A DNA stretch of 64,000 nucleotides from Alphaproteobacteria bacterium (GCA_030433335.1 JAUILL010000015.1:1-64000), one strand, 5' to 3'; positions 9,430-19,079 are shown, numbered from the stretch's first letter. Notes: generated by a model not told the origin, from the sequence alone. A program made the numbers and translations.

Positions 9430-12420
9430 ATGGCCTATCAGACAAGACAACGCGACCCTCTGTTGGACAGCAACACGCAGGAACTGATCGAACGCCGGGG
9501 CAAAGAGCTGTTCGGGCTGGCGCTGACCGTGCTGGGCTTGGCTGGCGCAGCGATGAGCCTGACCTACACGCCGTCCGACCCGTCCTTCCTGTCCGCAACC
9601 GACGCGCCTGTGCAGAATATGCTGGGGCGAACCGGTGCTTCGATCGCGGCGCCTGTCTTCATGATCATCGGCTGGGGCGCTCTGGCGTTTGTCGCGCTGC
9701 TGATCGGCTGGGGGCTGCGCTTTGTGCTGCATCGCGGGTCTGACCGCGCGGTGTCGCGCCTGATGATGGCGCCTGTTTGGGTCGTGATCTGCGCGATGTA
9801 CGCGTCGTCATTGTCCCCGAGCGAGGCTTGGACGCAGGACAGCGGTCTTGGGGGCCACTTGGGCGATATGCTGATGGGCATGGCGCTGGCCATCCTGCCC
9901 TTGGCGACCGGCATTTCGCTGAAGCTGATTTCTTTGCTACTGGGGCCCGTGGTTCTGGCGCTGGCGGCGCTGGTTCTGGGCTTTACCAAGGATGAATTGC
10001 GTCGTGGTGGCCGGTTCCTGCTGCACGGATTGATCCATGCATATGACGGGCTGATGCGTCTGATGGGCCGTGGTGCCGGCGGTGCGCTGGCTGGGGCCCG
10101 TGCGATCAGTGCGCGCCGCAACACCGAAGACGACTACGATATGATCGAGGAGGATTACGCGCCGGCGCGCACAGCCCGCGTGATCCGTCAGGACGCCTAC
10201 GAAGAAGATCCCGAATTTCTGGTCGAGGATGACGAACCAGAGGCCCAAGGCGGTTTGCGTGGTCTGATGCCCAATCTCTTGCGCCGGAACAAAGCGCCGG
10301 TGGTGATGCCCGAGCCTGAACTGGTCGAAAACGAAGGCCCGGATCACGAGGTCGAAGCGCCCGCCGAAGACCGCATCCGTGCCCGCATCACCGACGTGAT
10401 CCGCACCCGTACGCGCCGCCCGATCGCCGAAGAGGCGCCCCTGACCAAGGGCCGAGGCCGCCGTCCTGATGCGCTGATCCTTGATACCAGCCAACCCGCT
10501 CGCCGCCGTGGTGAGCCGCCCTTGACCGCATCTCGCGAAGAGCCGCCCGTCGTGGCCCCGCAGGTGGCTGAGGTCGCGCCGCATGTGGAGCCCGCGGCAG
10601 AGATGCCTGCGGTAGAGGTGCCCGCCGCGATGGGGATGGAAAACCTCGCCGGTATCCAGATTTCGCTGCACGACGGGTCCGAACGCATCGAACTGCCCCT
10701 GCCACCCGAACCCGAGGTGGACGAGGTGCAGACCTATGCCGCCGAGCCGGAAGAGCCCGCCTACGAAGAGCAGGCCGTGGCCTATCAGTCCTACGACAAG
10801 TCCGCGTCCGAGGTTCCGACCCCGCGCCCGCAGACAGTCGTTCCGGCCAAAAGCTCTTACGAACCGCGCAGCGCCGTGCCGATCTACCACTCGCCCGAGG
10901 ACGAATACGAGCTGCCCCCGCTGGATCTGCTGACCCGCCCCGACAGCGTGGAGCGGTACACCCTGTCCAACGACGCGCTCGAAGAGAACGCGCGGATGCT
11001 GGAAAACGTGCTGGATGACTACGGTATCAAAGGGGAAATCGTCAGTGTTCGCCCTGGTCCTGTTGTCACCATGTATGAATTGGAGCCTGCGCCCGGCCTC
11101 AAGGCCAGCCGTGTGATTGGCCTCGCGGACGATATCGCGCGTTCGATGTCGGCCCTCTCGGCCCGTGTGTCCACTGTGCCCGGCCGCAGCGTGATCGGTA
11201 TCGAACTGCCGAACGAAAAGCGCGAGATGGTCGTCTTCCGCGAGATTTTGTCGAGCCGCGCGTTTGACGATCATAAGCTGAAGCTGCCTTTGGCTTTGGG
11301 CAAGGATATTGGCGGTGATCCGATTGTCGCGAACTTGGCCAAGATGCCTCACCTTTTGATCGCGGGTACCACGGGTTCGGGTAAGTCGGTGGCGATCAAC
11401 ACCATGATCCTGTCGCTGCTGTACCGTCTGACGCCGGACGAGTGCCGCCTGATCATGATCGATCCCAAGATGCTGGAATTGTCGGTCTATGACGGCATCC
11501 CGCACCTGCTGTCGCCCGTTGTGACCGACCCGAAAAAGGCTGTCGTTGCCCTGAAATGGGTCGTGGCCGAGATGGAAGAGCGTTACCGTAAGATGTCCAA
11601 GATGGGCGTGCGGAACATCGACGGGTACAATGGCCGCGTGAAAGACGCCCTGTCCAAGGGCGAGATGTTCAGCCGCACCGTTCAGACCGGCTTTGACGAT
11701 GAAACCGGCGATCCCGTCTTCGAGACCGAGGAATTCGCACCTGAGGCAATGCCTTATATCGTGGTTATCGTTGACGAGATGGCCGACCTGATGATGGTCG
11801 CGGGCAAAGAGATCGAAGCCTGCATCCAGCGTCTGGCGCAGATGGCTCGTGCGTCCGGTATCCACCTGATCATGGCGACCCAGCGTCCGTCGGTGGACGT
11901 GATCACCGGTACGATCAAGGCGAACTTCCCGACGCGTATTTCCTTCCAGGTGACGTCGAAGATCGACAGTCGTACCATTCTGGGGGAACAGGGCGCCGAG
12001 CAACTGCTAGGTATGGGCGACATGCTATACATGGCCGGTGGTGGCCGGATCCAGCGTTGCCACGGTCCCTTTGTCAGCGACGAGGAAGTCGAGGAAATCG
12101 TTAACCACCTCAAGGCTTATGGTCCGCCCGAATACGTCAGCGGCGTGCAGTCCGGCCCCGATGCCGAGAAAGAATCGGAACTCGACGCGGTTCTGGGTCT
12201 GAACACCGGCGGGAACACAGGTGGCGAGGATGCTCTGTACGACCAAGCCGTGCAGATCGTGATCAAAGACCGCAAGTGTTCGACCAGCTACATCCAGCGC
12301 AAACTGGGCATCGGTTATAACAAAGCGGCCCGTTTGGTCGAGCAAATGGAAGAAAACCAGCTCGTCAGTCCCGCCAACCATGTGGGCAAGCGCGAAATTC
12401 TGGTGCCAGAGCAAGAATAG
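9430..12420 (+). CDS. ftsK: DNA translocase FtsK
   Basis: 996 residues. It pumps chromosome ends through the closing septum and helps dimer resolution. The N-terminal membrane part has several hydrophobic segments between about residues 25 and 190. A long acidic and proline-rich linker follows (about 230-500), then the motor domain with Walker A GTTGSGKS near residue 645 and the conserved [20 protein letters not shown]. The C-terminal winged-helix gamma domain ([20 protein letters not shown]) binds KOPS sites. AGGGGAGGACCG gives a strong ribosome-binding site. Confidence 0.97.
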   Translation: MAYQTRQRDPLLDSNTQELIERRGKELFGLALTVLGLAGAAMSLTYTPSDPSFLSATDAPVQNMLGRTGASIAAPVFMIIGWGALAFVALLIGWGLRFVLHRGSDRAVSRLMMAPVWVVICAMYASSLSPSEAWTQDSGLGGHLGDMLMGMALAILPLATGISLKLISLLLGPVVLALAALVLGFTKDELRRGGRFLLHGLIHAYDGLMRLMGRGAGGALAGARAISARRNTEDDYDMIEEDYAPARTARVIRQDAYEEDPEFLVEDDEPEAQGGLRGLMPNLLRRNKAPVVMPEPELVENEGPDHEVEAPAEDRIRARITDVIRTRTRRPIAEEAPLTKGRGRRPDALILDTSQPARRRGEPPLTASREEPPVVAPQVAEVAPHVEPAAEMPAVEVPAAMGMENLAGIQISLHDGSERIELPLPPEPEVDEVQTYAAEPEEPAYEEQAVAYQSYDKSASEVPTPRPQTVVPAKSSYEPRSAVPIYHSPEDEYELPPLDLLTRPDSVERYTLSNDALEENARMLENVLDDYGIKGEIVSVRPGPVVTMYELEPAPGLKASRVIGLADDIARSMSALSARVSTVPGRSVIGIELPNEKREMVVFREILSSRAFDDHKLKLPLALGKDIGGDPIVANLAKMPHLLIAGTTGSGKSVAINTMILSLLYRLTPDECRLIMIDPKMLELSVYDGIPHLLSPVVTDPKKAVVALKWVVAEMEERYRKMSKMGVRNIDGYNGRVKDALSKGEMFSRTVQTGFDDETGDPVFETEEFAPEAMPYIVVIVDEMADLMMVAGKEIEACIQRLAQMARASGIHLIMATQRPSVDVITGTIKANFPTRISFQVTSKIDSRTILGEQGAEQLLGMGDMLYMAGGGRIQRCHGPFVSDEEVEEIVNHLKAYGPPEYVSGVQSGPDAEKESELDAVLGLNTGGNTGGEDALYDQAVQIVIKDRKCSTSYIQRKLGIGYNKAARLVEQMEENQLVSPANHVGKREILVPEQE

Positions 12421-12460
12421 CGATTGTGACAGGCAACTTACTGCCTTGTGAAAACGTTGG

Positions 12461-12490
12461 GGGCTGTATGAAACACATACAGCCCTTATT
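12461..12490 (+). terminator. Hairpin between ftsK and lolA, probable terminator
   Basis: Perfect 10-bp stem GGGCTGTATG / CATACAGCCC with loop AAACA, followed by TTATT. It starts 40 nt after the ftsK stop and ends 14 nt before the lolA ATG, so it could also affect lolA translation. Confidence 0.6.
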
Positions 12491-12499
12491 TATTGCCTT

Positions 12500-13111
12500 A
12501 TGAAAAGACGTGCCTTTGTCATCGCGCCGCTGGTCGGCGCCCTCTTGAGTATCGCTGCGCCAGCATTCGCGGCCCCGATCTCTTTGAACCGTTTGTCGGC
12601 CTACCTGAATGACCTTCAGACCGTGCAGGGCGACTTCACCCAAGTGAACGCCGATGGCAGCATCGACACCGGCACCATCTACTTGCGCCGTCCGGGCCGT
12701 GCGCGGTTCGAGTATAACGCACCGAACAATGCGCTGGTGATGGCCGGGGGCAGTCAGGTCGCGGTGTTTGATCCGGTCTCGCCGGACAACGCGAATATCT
12801 ATCCGCTAAGCCGCACACCGCTCAGCATCATTCTGGCGCGAAACGTGAATTTGGAGCAGGCCAAGATGGTCGTGGCCCATCGCGAAGTGGACAACACCAC
12901 TGTCGTGACGGCGCAGGATCCGGCGCATCCGGAGTACGGCAATATCCAGCTGGTTTTCACGGACAACCCGGTGCAGCTGCGGCAGTGGGTCATCACCGAC
13001 GACAGCGGGAATCAGACGACGATGATTCTTGGCGATACGAAGACGGGCATGAGCCTGAGCAACGCTCTCTTCAATATCGAGCAAGAGCGGCTTCGTCGCA
13101 CATCCCGTTAA
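12500..13111 (+). CDS. lolA: Outer-membrane lipoprotein carrier protein LolA
   Basis: 203 residues. It is the periplasmic chaperone that carries lipoproteins from LolCDE to the outer membrane. A clean signal peptide (about 1-24, ending APAFA) is followed by the LolA core: LQTVQGDFTQVNADGS, GTIYLRRPGRARFEYN and VFDPVSPDNANIYPL. Being downstream of ftsK is the usual location. No Shine-Dalgarno sequence is visible before the ATG; the preceding bases are TTATTTATTGCCTT. The signal peptide nonetheless fixes the start. Confidence 0.93.
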   Translation: MKRRAFVIAPLVGALLSIAAPAFAAPISLNRLSAYLNDLQTVQGDFTQVNADGSIDTGTIYLRRPGRARFEYNAPNNALVMAGGSQVAVFDPVSPDNANIYPLSRTPLSIILARNVNLEQAKMVVAHREVDNTTVVTAQDPAHPEYGNIQLVFTDNPVQLRQWVITDDSGNQTTMILGDTKTGMSLSNALFNIEQERLRRTSR

Positions 13112-13129
13112 ATTTGGTCCTGCCGGCGC

Positions 13130-13714
13130 TTAGCGGCGGCGGCAGGCAATAAGCTGAGCTTGGTAAACCTGAGCGCGGGATGCGACGCGATTTGCCACAG
13201 CCACCAGCCACCCCTTGGAGCGGTAAGAGCCGCGTGCAAAGCCCGTATGGCCTTCGTGGTAGGCCAGATACTGGTTGCGGGCGTCATGCATCGGGATGCC
13301 GTTCTTTTGCACCGTCTTGGTCATGTACCAACCCATGAAGTCCGTCGCATCGTCGATATCATCTCGGCGTGCGCGGCGGTTGCGGGTTTCCTTCTGGTAC
13401 TCTTCCCAAGTGCCATCCAGCGCCTGAGAATACCCATAGGCGGAACTCACGCGACCCATAGGAATCACGCCAAGTGCATAGCTTCGCGGGGTTTTCGCGT
13501 TCCCGATGAATTTGCTTTCCTGATGGATCATCGCCATCAGAACCGGAACAGGGGCGCCGTATTTCCGCTCTACGCGTTGCATCGCCCGAAGATAATGGGG
13601 GCGCTCTTTGACAATCGCACAGGCGTTTTCCAGATCGCGGGGTGCGCGATGCTCGCCGCCGCCACATGAGGCCAACAGCAGGACAAGGATCAGGGCGCGG
13701 AAGGGTCTGCTCAT
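13130..13714 (-). CDS. Lipoprotein lytic transglycosylase (SLT domain)
   Basis: 194 residues from the ATG at 13714, which has GAGAGG just upstream. It has a lipoprotein signal with lipobox LASC (Cys17), then a soluble-lytic-transglycosylase domain. The catalytic Glu is in MAMIHQESKF, followed by VSSAYGYSQALDGTWEEY and NQYLAYHEGHTGF. It should cleave peptidoglycan glycan strands at the inner face of the outer membrane. A longer reading from 13765 would hide the signal peptide. It converges on lolA with 18 nt between the stops. Confidence 0.88.
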   Translation of the reverse strand: MSRPFRALILVLLLASCGGGEHRAPRDLENACAIVKERPHYLRAMQRVERKYGAPVPVLMAMIHQESKFIGNAKTPRSYALGVIPMGRVSSAYGYSQALDGTWEEYQKETRNRRARRDDIDDATDFMGWYMTKTVQKNGIPMHDARNQYLAYHEGHTGFARGSYRSKGWLVAVANRVASRAQVYQAQLIACRRR

Positions 13715-13916
13715 CTGCCTCTCTCGCTTTTGTTTGGTCTGAGTATAGGGAATACGCGATCTCACGGCAAATCACACTATGTTAGAATTCGTGGTCTCCC
13801 CATTGAAAGATAGCCCGATATAGCCACCTAGTATGCGCTGACGAAAATTCAGGTTAGAGGATTGGAATCGCCCTTGGCCCCTTGCGGCCTTGGATTGAGA
13901 CCGTTAGGCCCCGTGT

Positions 13917-14246
13917 ATGCAGACGTTTCGCGCCAAATATCATCTGGGCCAAGTGGTCCGTCATCGTAATCACCCGTTTCGCGGCGTGATCTTTGACGTC
14001 GACCCCGAATTTTCGAACACAGAGGAATGGTACGAAGCGATCCCCGAAGAAAGTCGGCCTGTGCGTGATCAGCCTTATTACCATCTCTTTGCCGAAAACG
14101 AGACCACCTATTACGTGGCCTATGTCTCCGAGCAAAACCTGATCATGGACACGTCTGGTGAACCGGTCGATCACCCGGATATTCCGGAAATGTTTGGCCC
14201 CTATGATTCCGGCGGCTTCTACCCCCTGCACGTTCAGCTGAACTGA
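13917..14246 (+). CDS. hspQ: Heat shock protein HspQ
   Basis: 109 residues, the usual length. The family core is clear: AKYHLGQVVRHRNHPFRGV, FDVDPEFSNTEEWYEAIPEE and QPYYHLFAENETTYYVAYVS. HspQ is a hemimethylated-DNA-binding/YccV-like protein that tunes Lon protease specificity. No convincing Shine-Dalgarno precedes the ATG. About 150 nt lie upstream without a clear heat-shock promoter: only a CCCCATTG box near 13799, which lacks a spaced CTTGAA. Confidence 0.93.
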   Translation: MQTFRAKYHLGQVVRHRNHPFRGVIFDVDPEFSNTEEWYEAIPEESRPVRDQPYYHLFAENETTYYVAYVSEQNLIMDTSGEPVDHPDIPEMFGPYDSGGFYPLHVQLN

Positions 14247-14268
14247 CCCCGCCCGAGTGCGGACGGGG
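14247..14268. terminator. Hairpin between convergent hspQ and ggt
   Basis: Stem CCCCGCCCG / CGGACGGGG with one mismatch and an AGTG loop, beginning at the hspQ stop. It has no T-tract, so it is a weak terminator candidate shared by two convergent genes. Confidence 0.35.
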
Positions 14269-14278
14269 CCAAGGACGC

Positions 14279-15856
14279 TTAGTAGCCCAAAGCGCATCCG
14301 TCTTTGCGCGGGTCAGAGCCTGCCTCAAGCAAGCCGTCACCCCGTAGAATGATCGCCTGACCGCCGCCCAAGGGCGTCTCGGGCACGACGACATTGTGGC
14401 CGCGATTGGTCAAATCGGCGCGGACCGCGTCGGAATATCCGCGCTCGACTTGCATGGTCTGGCCGTCTGCAAAACTGCGCGGAGCATCCAGCGCCGCCTG
14501 CACGTTCAAGCCAAAGTCGTGGATGTTCGTGATCAGGCGCGCGTGGCCGTTGGGCTGATAAGCCCCGCCCATGACGCCAAATGGCATGGTGACGCGCCCG
14601 TTTTCACGCAGCATTCCGGGAATGATGGTGTGTAGGGGGCGTTTGCGCGGCCCGAGTTCGTTGGGATGCCCTTCGGTCAGCGTGAAGCCTGCGCCACGGT
14701 TCTGGAACAGGATGCCGAACTTGTCGCTGGCCAGACCCGAACCGAATCCGTGGAAGATCGAGTAGATCAGGGACACAGACATCCGGTCTTGGTCCACAAC
14801 CGTGATATAGATGGTGTCTTTGTGGATCGCTTCGGCACCCGGCGCAGGCATGGCGAGCGCTTGGTTCATCTGGATCAGACCGGCCAGCTTTTCTGCCGTT
14901 TCCAAAGACAGCATGTGTTCCAACCGGGCACAGTGATCGGGGTCTGCGATGATGCGATTGCGCGTGTCATAGGCCAGTTTGGCGGCTTCTGCTTCCACAT
15001 GGGCGCGATCGGCACTCAGCAACCCCATCGAAGGCAGATCAAAGTGCGACAGGATATTCAGCATCAACATAGCGGTTGCGCCATGACCGTTCGGCGGATG
15101 CTCGAGCAGTTCGATCCCTTGGTAATTGCTACTGATCGGCTTGGTGTAATTCGCCTCGGCTGCGGCGAAATCGTCGAGCGTGTGGCAACCGCCCGCAGCG
15201 CGGAGGGTGTTGACCATGTCTTCGGCGACTTCGCCAGTATAGAAACCGTCGCGCCCTTGGCTCGCGACTTTACGTAGGACTTCGGCCTGACCCGGGGCGC
15301 GGAACATCTGTCCCGTGCGGGGCGCTTCGCCATCGATCAAGAAGTGCCGCCGGCCGGATTCGCTGAGTCGGTGCGCGTCTTTGGCTAGGTCAAAGGCCAC
15401 ACGGGGGGCGATTGGGATGCCCTCTTCCGCATAGCGGATGGCTGGAGCCAAGACCTCACCTAGCCCGAGTTTTCCCCAGTCCGCGTTCAGTCGGCAAAAG
15501 GCGTCCATCGCCGTGGGGATCGTCACCGGATCAGCGCCTTCGGTCGGGACAGTGGAGAGCCCGCGTTCCCGTATGGCTTCGGCGCTCGCCGCTGCAGGGG
15601 CTCTGCCGGACCCGTTCAACGCGCGGACCTCTTCGCTACCTGCGGGCTTGAAGAGAACGAAACAGTCCCCTCCGATCCCGGTCATCTGGGGTTCGGCGAT
15701 CCCGAGCAGGATTGCAGCACCAACGGCCGCATCCATGGCGTTTCCGCCGGATTGTAGAATGCCGATTGCGGTTTGTGCCGCGAGCGGGTGTGACGTGGCG
15801 CACATCCCATTGGCGGCGATCACCATGGATCGACCGGGTTGATGAAAATCGCGCAT
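14279..15856 (-). CDS. ggt: Gamma-glutamyltransferase
   Basis: 525 residues. It is an Ntn-hydrolase that transfers or hydrolyses the gamma-glutamyl group of glutathione and related amides. The self-cleavage and nucleophile Thr lies in HKDTIYITVVDQDRMSVSL. Other family blocks are GGNAMDAAVGAAILLGI, MTGIGGDCFVLF, NGHGATAMLMLNIL and FGVMGGAYQPNGH. No signal peptide is seen, so it may be cytoplasmic, as in many alphaproteobacteria. The ATG at 15856 has a strong GGGAGGAAG site, so the 17 extra codons upstream are unlikely to be used. Confidence 0.92.
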   Translation of the reverse strand: MRDFHQPGRSMVIAANGMCATSHPLAAQTAIGILQSGGNAMDAAVGAAILLGIAEPQMTGIGGDCFVLFKPAGSEEVRALNGSGRAPAAASAEAIRERGLSTVPTEGADPVTIPTAMDAFCRLNADWGKLGLGEVLAPAIRYAEEGIPIAPRVAFDLAKDAHRLSESGRRHFLIDGEAPRTGQMFRAPGQAEVLRKVASQGRDGFYTGEVAEDMVNTLRAAGGCHTLDDFAAAEANYTKPISSNYQGIELLEHPPNGHGATAMLMLNILSHFDLPSMGLLSADRAHVEAEAAKLAYDTRNRIIADPDHCARLEHMLSLETAEKLAGLIQMNQALAMPAPGAEAIHKDTIYITVVDQDRMSVSLIYSIFHGFGSGLASDKFGILFQNRGAGFTLTEGHPNELGPRKRPLHTIIPGMLRENGRVTMPFGVMGGAYQPNGHARLITNIHDFGLNVQAALDAPRSFADGQTMQVERGYSDAVRADLTNRGHNVVVPETPLGGGQAIILRGDGLLEAGSDPRKDGCALGY

Positions 15857-15917
15857 GCTTCCTCCCTCATTCGAAAGCGAGATTAGCGTGCGCGATGCAG
15901 AAGCCAAGCGGTCTGCG

Positions 15918-16337
15918 CTAGATTTCTGCCTGTTGGAAAACCATGGTCAGCTCGTTCGCGCCTTTGGTCCGTTCGTAATGCAGACCATCGCAGCAGGCAT
16001 GGATCAGGCTCCAGCCCCAGCCGCCTTCTGGCAAAGTCTCTGGTGCGGGCATTTCGCCGATGGGCACTGCGCCATCGGGCATCGCAAGCCCGCGATCCGA
16101 CAGCGCAACCGAGAGCCCTTGGGGGATCAAAGAAACATCAAGCTGGATGCGGCCATCGGGATTGTCGGCATACGCGTGTTCGACGATGTTATTCATCGCC
16201 TCTGCTACGGCCAATTCGACCCGAGGGTCTGCCGGAACAGCCCAATCTGCGAGCCGTCCGGTCATCTCTTGTAGCGTGTGCCTGACGGCGAGCGCCGTGG
16301 CCTCGCAAGTGAAGCGTGCGCTGTGCCTAGTGGCCAT
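15918..16337 (-). CDS. Anti-sigma regulatory factor (RsbW-like GHKL ATPase)
   Basis: 139 residues with a GHKL ATP-binding fold: N-box VAEAMNNIVEHAYADN and G-box GGWGWSLIHACCDG. Such proteins are serine kinases that phosphorylate a STAS partner and bind a target sigma factor or other regulator. Its start at 16337 lies inside the end of the STAS gene (11-nt overlap), so the pair is co-translated. No sigma factor or PP2C phosphatase gene is nearby, so the target is unknown. Confidence 0.88.
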   Translation of the reverse strand: MATRHSARFTCEATALAVRHTLQEMTGRLADWAVPADPRVELAVAEAMNNIVEHAYADNPDGRIQLDVSLIPQGLSVALSDRGLAMPDGAVPIGEMPAPETLPEGGWGWSLIHACCDGLHYERTKGANELTMVFQQAEI

Positions 16338-16695
16338 TGGGAGCCACCGCCAGATCAAGTGCGTCATGGATGATGAAGACCTTGTCCATGCGCGTCAGGC
16401 GCAGGACACGGGCGACGTCCTCTTGCAGCGAAGATAGATCAAGCCGAATCCCCGAGGGCATCTGCTTGAGCGATGCGACAATCGCCCCGAGGCCGCTGGA
16501 ATCGATAAATGAGACTGCACTGAGGTCCAGAACAGCGCGATATGTTAGCGTGTCGGTCAGCGCGCGCATCTGATCTTTGAATTGGATCGCGGCGGCGGAA
16601 TCAATGCGGGATGCGGCAACATGGATCACGCGCAAACCGGGATAGTCAGTATGGGTAAGCTCCAATTTCCCCTCCATGGGTGGTTCCACGGCCAC
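16327..16695 (-). CDS. STAS-domain anti-anti-sigma factor
   Basis: 122 residues, a single STAS domain. The phosphorylatable serine lies in AVSFIDSSGLGAIVASLKQM, matching SpoIIAA/RsbV. In the unphosphorylated state it should bind the adjacent GHKL kinase and release that kinase's target. The start is ambiguous: GTG at 16695 with AAGGAAGG about 11 nt upstream, or ATG at 16677. It is divergent from the methionine-sulfoxide reductase gene. Confidence 0.88.
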   Translation of the reverse strand: MAVEPPMEGKLELTHTDYPGLRVIHVAASRIDSAAAIQFKDQMRALTDTLTYRAVLDLSAVSFIDSSGLGAIVASLKQMPSGIRLDLSSLQEDVARVLRLTRMDKVFIIHDALDLAVAPNGH

Positions 16696-16890
16696 GCTAG
16701 GGGCCCTTCCTTAATCAATTCGGTAACGTGGACGGTCCTTTTAGAGAGGATTTGAAACAAACTGCTCTGGATCGGGTACGCGGGCGCTGTGGCTGGCGAT
16801 TCCAGACAATTCGCTGTACTGCGGGGCGAACTTTCGACAGCCCCGATACCCCATTTGCGCCCAAGGGCGCGGAAACCGGACAGGAATACG

Positions 16891-17349
16891 ATGCGCGTTA
16901 ACTATGACACTCTCGCCCAAAACGTTGCTGCTTTGGCGCATGGCGAAGACGATGTTGTCGCCTTGATGGCGACGGTTGCTTGCGAAGTGCATCATTCGGA
17001 CGACCGGTTTGACTGGACAGGCTTCTATCGTGTCATCGCGCCCGAGGTGCTCAAGATCGGTCCCTATCAAGGGGGGCATGGATGCCTTGTGATCCCTTTC
17101 TCGCGCGGGGTGTGCGGGGCTGCAGCGCGCACGAGACAGACCCAACTGGTCGCCGACGTTGAGGATTTTCCGGGCCACATTGCGTGCTCGTCGTCGACGC
17201 GGTCAGAGATCGTTCTGCCTGTCTTTGACAAAAGCGGAGAGGTGATCGGCGTTCTGGATATTGATAGCAACCAGGTGGATGCGTTCGACCAGACCGACGC
17301 CGACCGGCTGGCCGACATTCTGGCCGCGACATTCGGGCATCTGGGATGA
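16891..17349 (+). CDS. msrC: Free methionine-(R)-sulfoxide reductase (GAF domain)
   Basis: 152 residues, one GAF domain. The three family cysteines keep the spacing of the E. coli enzyme: Cys65 (GGHGCLVIP), Cys75 (RGVCGAAA) and Cys99 (GHIACSSSTRSEIVLPV). It repairs free methionine-R-sulfoxide with thioredoxin as donor. The ATG at 16891 has AGGA 6 nt upstream; a longer frame from 16789 lacks such a site. The stop overlaps the pseudouridine synthase start by 4 nt. Confidence 0.9.
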   Translation: MRVNYDTLAQNVAALAHGEDDVVALMATVACEVHHSDDRFDWTGFYRVIAPEVLKIGPYQGGHGCLVIPFSRGVCGAAARTRQTQLVADVEDFPGHIACSSSTRSEIVLPVFDKSGEVIGVLDIDSNQVDAFDQTDADRLADILAATFGHLG

Positions 17350-17993
17350 GCGACACATATAACCCCCCGATGGACCCGCTTGAGGTGTTGCACGAGGATG
17401 CACACATCATCTTGGTGAACAAGCCCAGCGGCCTTTTATCGGTGCCGGGGCGCGGCGAGCATCTGGCAGACTGTCTGATCACGCGGGTTCAAGCTGCTTT
17501 CCCTACAGCATTGCTGGTGCATCGTCTGGACCGGGATACATCGGGGGTGATGGTCTTTGCGCAAACTCCAGCGGCGCAACGTCATCTTGGCCTGCAATTT
17601 GAAAAACGCATGACCAAGAAAACCTATGTCGCCCGCGTTTGGGGTGTACCGCGCGAAACGTCTGGAGTGATTGACCTGCCGTTGATCGTGGATTGGCCCA
17701 ATCGACCCAAGCAGATGGTCGACCATGAGAACGGGAAACCTGCGGTTACCGAGTGGAAGGCGATTAGCAGCACAGGCACGGAGACTCGCATGCGCCTGAT
17801 GCCGCAAACCGGGCGCAGCCACCAATTGCGGGTCCACATGCTGGCATTGGGGCATCCCATTCTAGGGGATCCATTCTATGCAGAGGGGCCTGCGCTGGAG
17901 TTTCCGCGCCTGATGCTGCACTCCGAGGAACTAAAGCTCAAACACCCCGAAGACGGACGCGGGATGCGGTTTCGCGCCAAGGCGCCATTCTGA
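17346..17993 (+). CDS. rluA: RluA-family pseudouridine synthase
   Basis: 215 residues. The catalytic motif is VHRLDRDTSGVMVFAQ with Asp62. The C-terminal block QTGRSHQLRVHMLALGHPIL is typical of RluA/TruC, and there is no S4 domain. The short length fits RluA (23S rRNA U746 and tRNA U32) rather than RluC or RluD. It is translationally coupled to the upstream GAF reductase (ATGA). The end abuts the stop of the convergent kinase-like gene with no gap. Confidence 0.85.
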   Translation: MSDTYNPPMDPLEVLHEDAHIILVNKPSGLLSVPGRGEHLADCLITRVQAAFPTALLVHRLDRDTSGVMVFAQTPAAQRHLGLQFEKRMTKKTYVARVWGVPRETSGVIDLPLIVDWPNRPKQMVDHENGKPAVTEWKAISSTGTETRMRLMPQTGRSHQLRVHMLALGHPILGDPFYAEGPALEFPRLMLHSEELKLKHPEDGRGMRFRAKAPF

Positions 17994-19037
17994 TTACTGT
18001 CCGCGCAGCTGTCGATCGGTCAGGTTCAGGCGCTCGTTGACGATCGGCCTGAGGGTGTCGGCCAATGCGGGGTCTTGCGCCAAAACCTCTTGCAATTCAT
18101 CGGCGCGGTTCATCGCCACCAGTTGCAACAGATCGGAGCGGATGTTGCCATCCAGATCGCGAGGCAAGCGCATGACGGCTTGCAAGTGCTCGACCCGCTT
18201 TTCAGGGATAAAGCTGCGGACGATGGCCTGATCCAGATCGGTTTCGACGAATCCATAGAGCCCCACGCCACGCGCCGGCAGTGCAAAGGTCGCAAAGGCC
18301 ACCTCTTGTACGCGCGGATGAGACATCAGTTCTTCGCGCAGGGCTGGGCCCTCTTTGGCGACGCGATTTTCAGTGCCCTCGCCGTCGGACCAGTTCATCA
18401 GTTTGCGTGTGATGAAGTTATACAGCGGCTTGGCCGTCGCCATCCAGATCCGCGAATGTAGGGCCCGCTGCTCCAGCATCTTTCGCTCGGCGGGCGATAG
18501 CAGCGACTTGGCATATTTGCGCTTCTGCTTCAGCAGGTGCCGCAGGTCTTCGTAAGCCATGATGCGGTGCATCCGGCCGCGGTTCGAATGCACGGCTGCC
18601 AATTGGAAGTCGATCACGCTCGCGCGCCCATCCGGTGTCATTAACCAGTTCTGCGGCTTCGCGAGGTCGTTGTGGGTCACGCCGCGTCTACGCATTTCGC
18701 GGAGCAGGCGCTTGGCATCTTTGTACCATTCTGCGTCTTTTGGTTTGGCCAGTTGCAGCGGGGTGCCGTGGCTCCAAGTGCGCAGGATTCCCTCTTGGTC
18801 GACACGGATCAACTGAGGCGTCCCCTCGATGCCCGCGACGGCGCGTAGCCCGCGAATCTCTTTGCGGGCAAGCGCCCATCCCACCCAGCGGGACCAAAGA
18901 GGCAAAGAGCCAAGGCGGCGCATGACAAGCTTTTCATCTGGATCATGCGCGGCATAGCCGGACACGGTTTCCGAGAAAGGGTCACGCTTGTGCACAGTTT
19001 CCTGTACGAATTGGGTATCGGCGGGCAAGGTTTTCAT
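17994..19037 (-). CDS. RIO/KdkA-like kinase fused to a degenerate AMP-ligase C-terminal domain
   Basis: 347 residues. Residues about 60-150 form a small lipopolysaccharide-kinase/RIO-like catalytic core: HND at 122-124 in VTHNDLAKPQNWL, then VIDFQLA with Asp143 in place of DFG. Residues about 238-305 resemble the C-terminal lid of acyl-CoA ligases (HPRVQEVAFATF, LPRDLDGNIRSDLL). The catalytic lysine of that lid (G-K-[IV]) is Asn298 here. The gene lies directly after an aldehyde dehydrogenase on the same strand and probably shares its mRNA. The start at 19037 is the first ATG; a TTG at 19076 is possible. The substrate is unknown and the second-domain call is my own reading. Confidence 0.7.
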   Translation of the reverse strand: MKTLPADTQFVQETVHKRDPFSETVSGYAAHDPDEKLVMRRLGSLPLWSRWVGWALARKEIRGLRAVAGIEGTPQLIRVDQEGILRTWSHGTPLQLAKPKDAEWYKDAKRLLREMRRRGVTHNDLAKPQNWLMTPDGRASVIDFQLAAVHSNRGRMHRIMAYEDLRHLLKQKRKYAKSLLSPAERKMLEQRALHSRIWMATAKPLYNFITRKLMNWSDGEGTENRVAKEGPALREELMSHPRVQEVAFATFALPARGVGLYGFVETDLDQAIVRSFIPEKRVEHLQAVMRLPRDLDGNIRSDLLQLVAMNRADELQEVLAQDPALADTLRPIVNERLNLTDRQLRGQ

Positions 19038-19079
19038 GCCCGCCTGACTATTCTGACTGAGCGGATCGCGCAACAACCG

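Noticed and set aside
9937-12003. Long open frame antisense to ftsK (688 codons)
   Set aside because: It lies entirely within ftsK, which has full domain support. The antisense protein is rich in His, Arg and Gly with no recognisable domain, as expected for a GC-rich antisense shadow.
13790-13810. CCCCATTG resembling a heat-shock sigma -10 upstream of hspQ
   Set aside because: No CTTGAA-like -35 at 13-17 nt; the nearest similar bases are too close.
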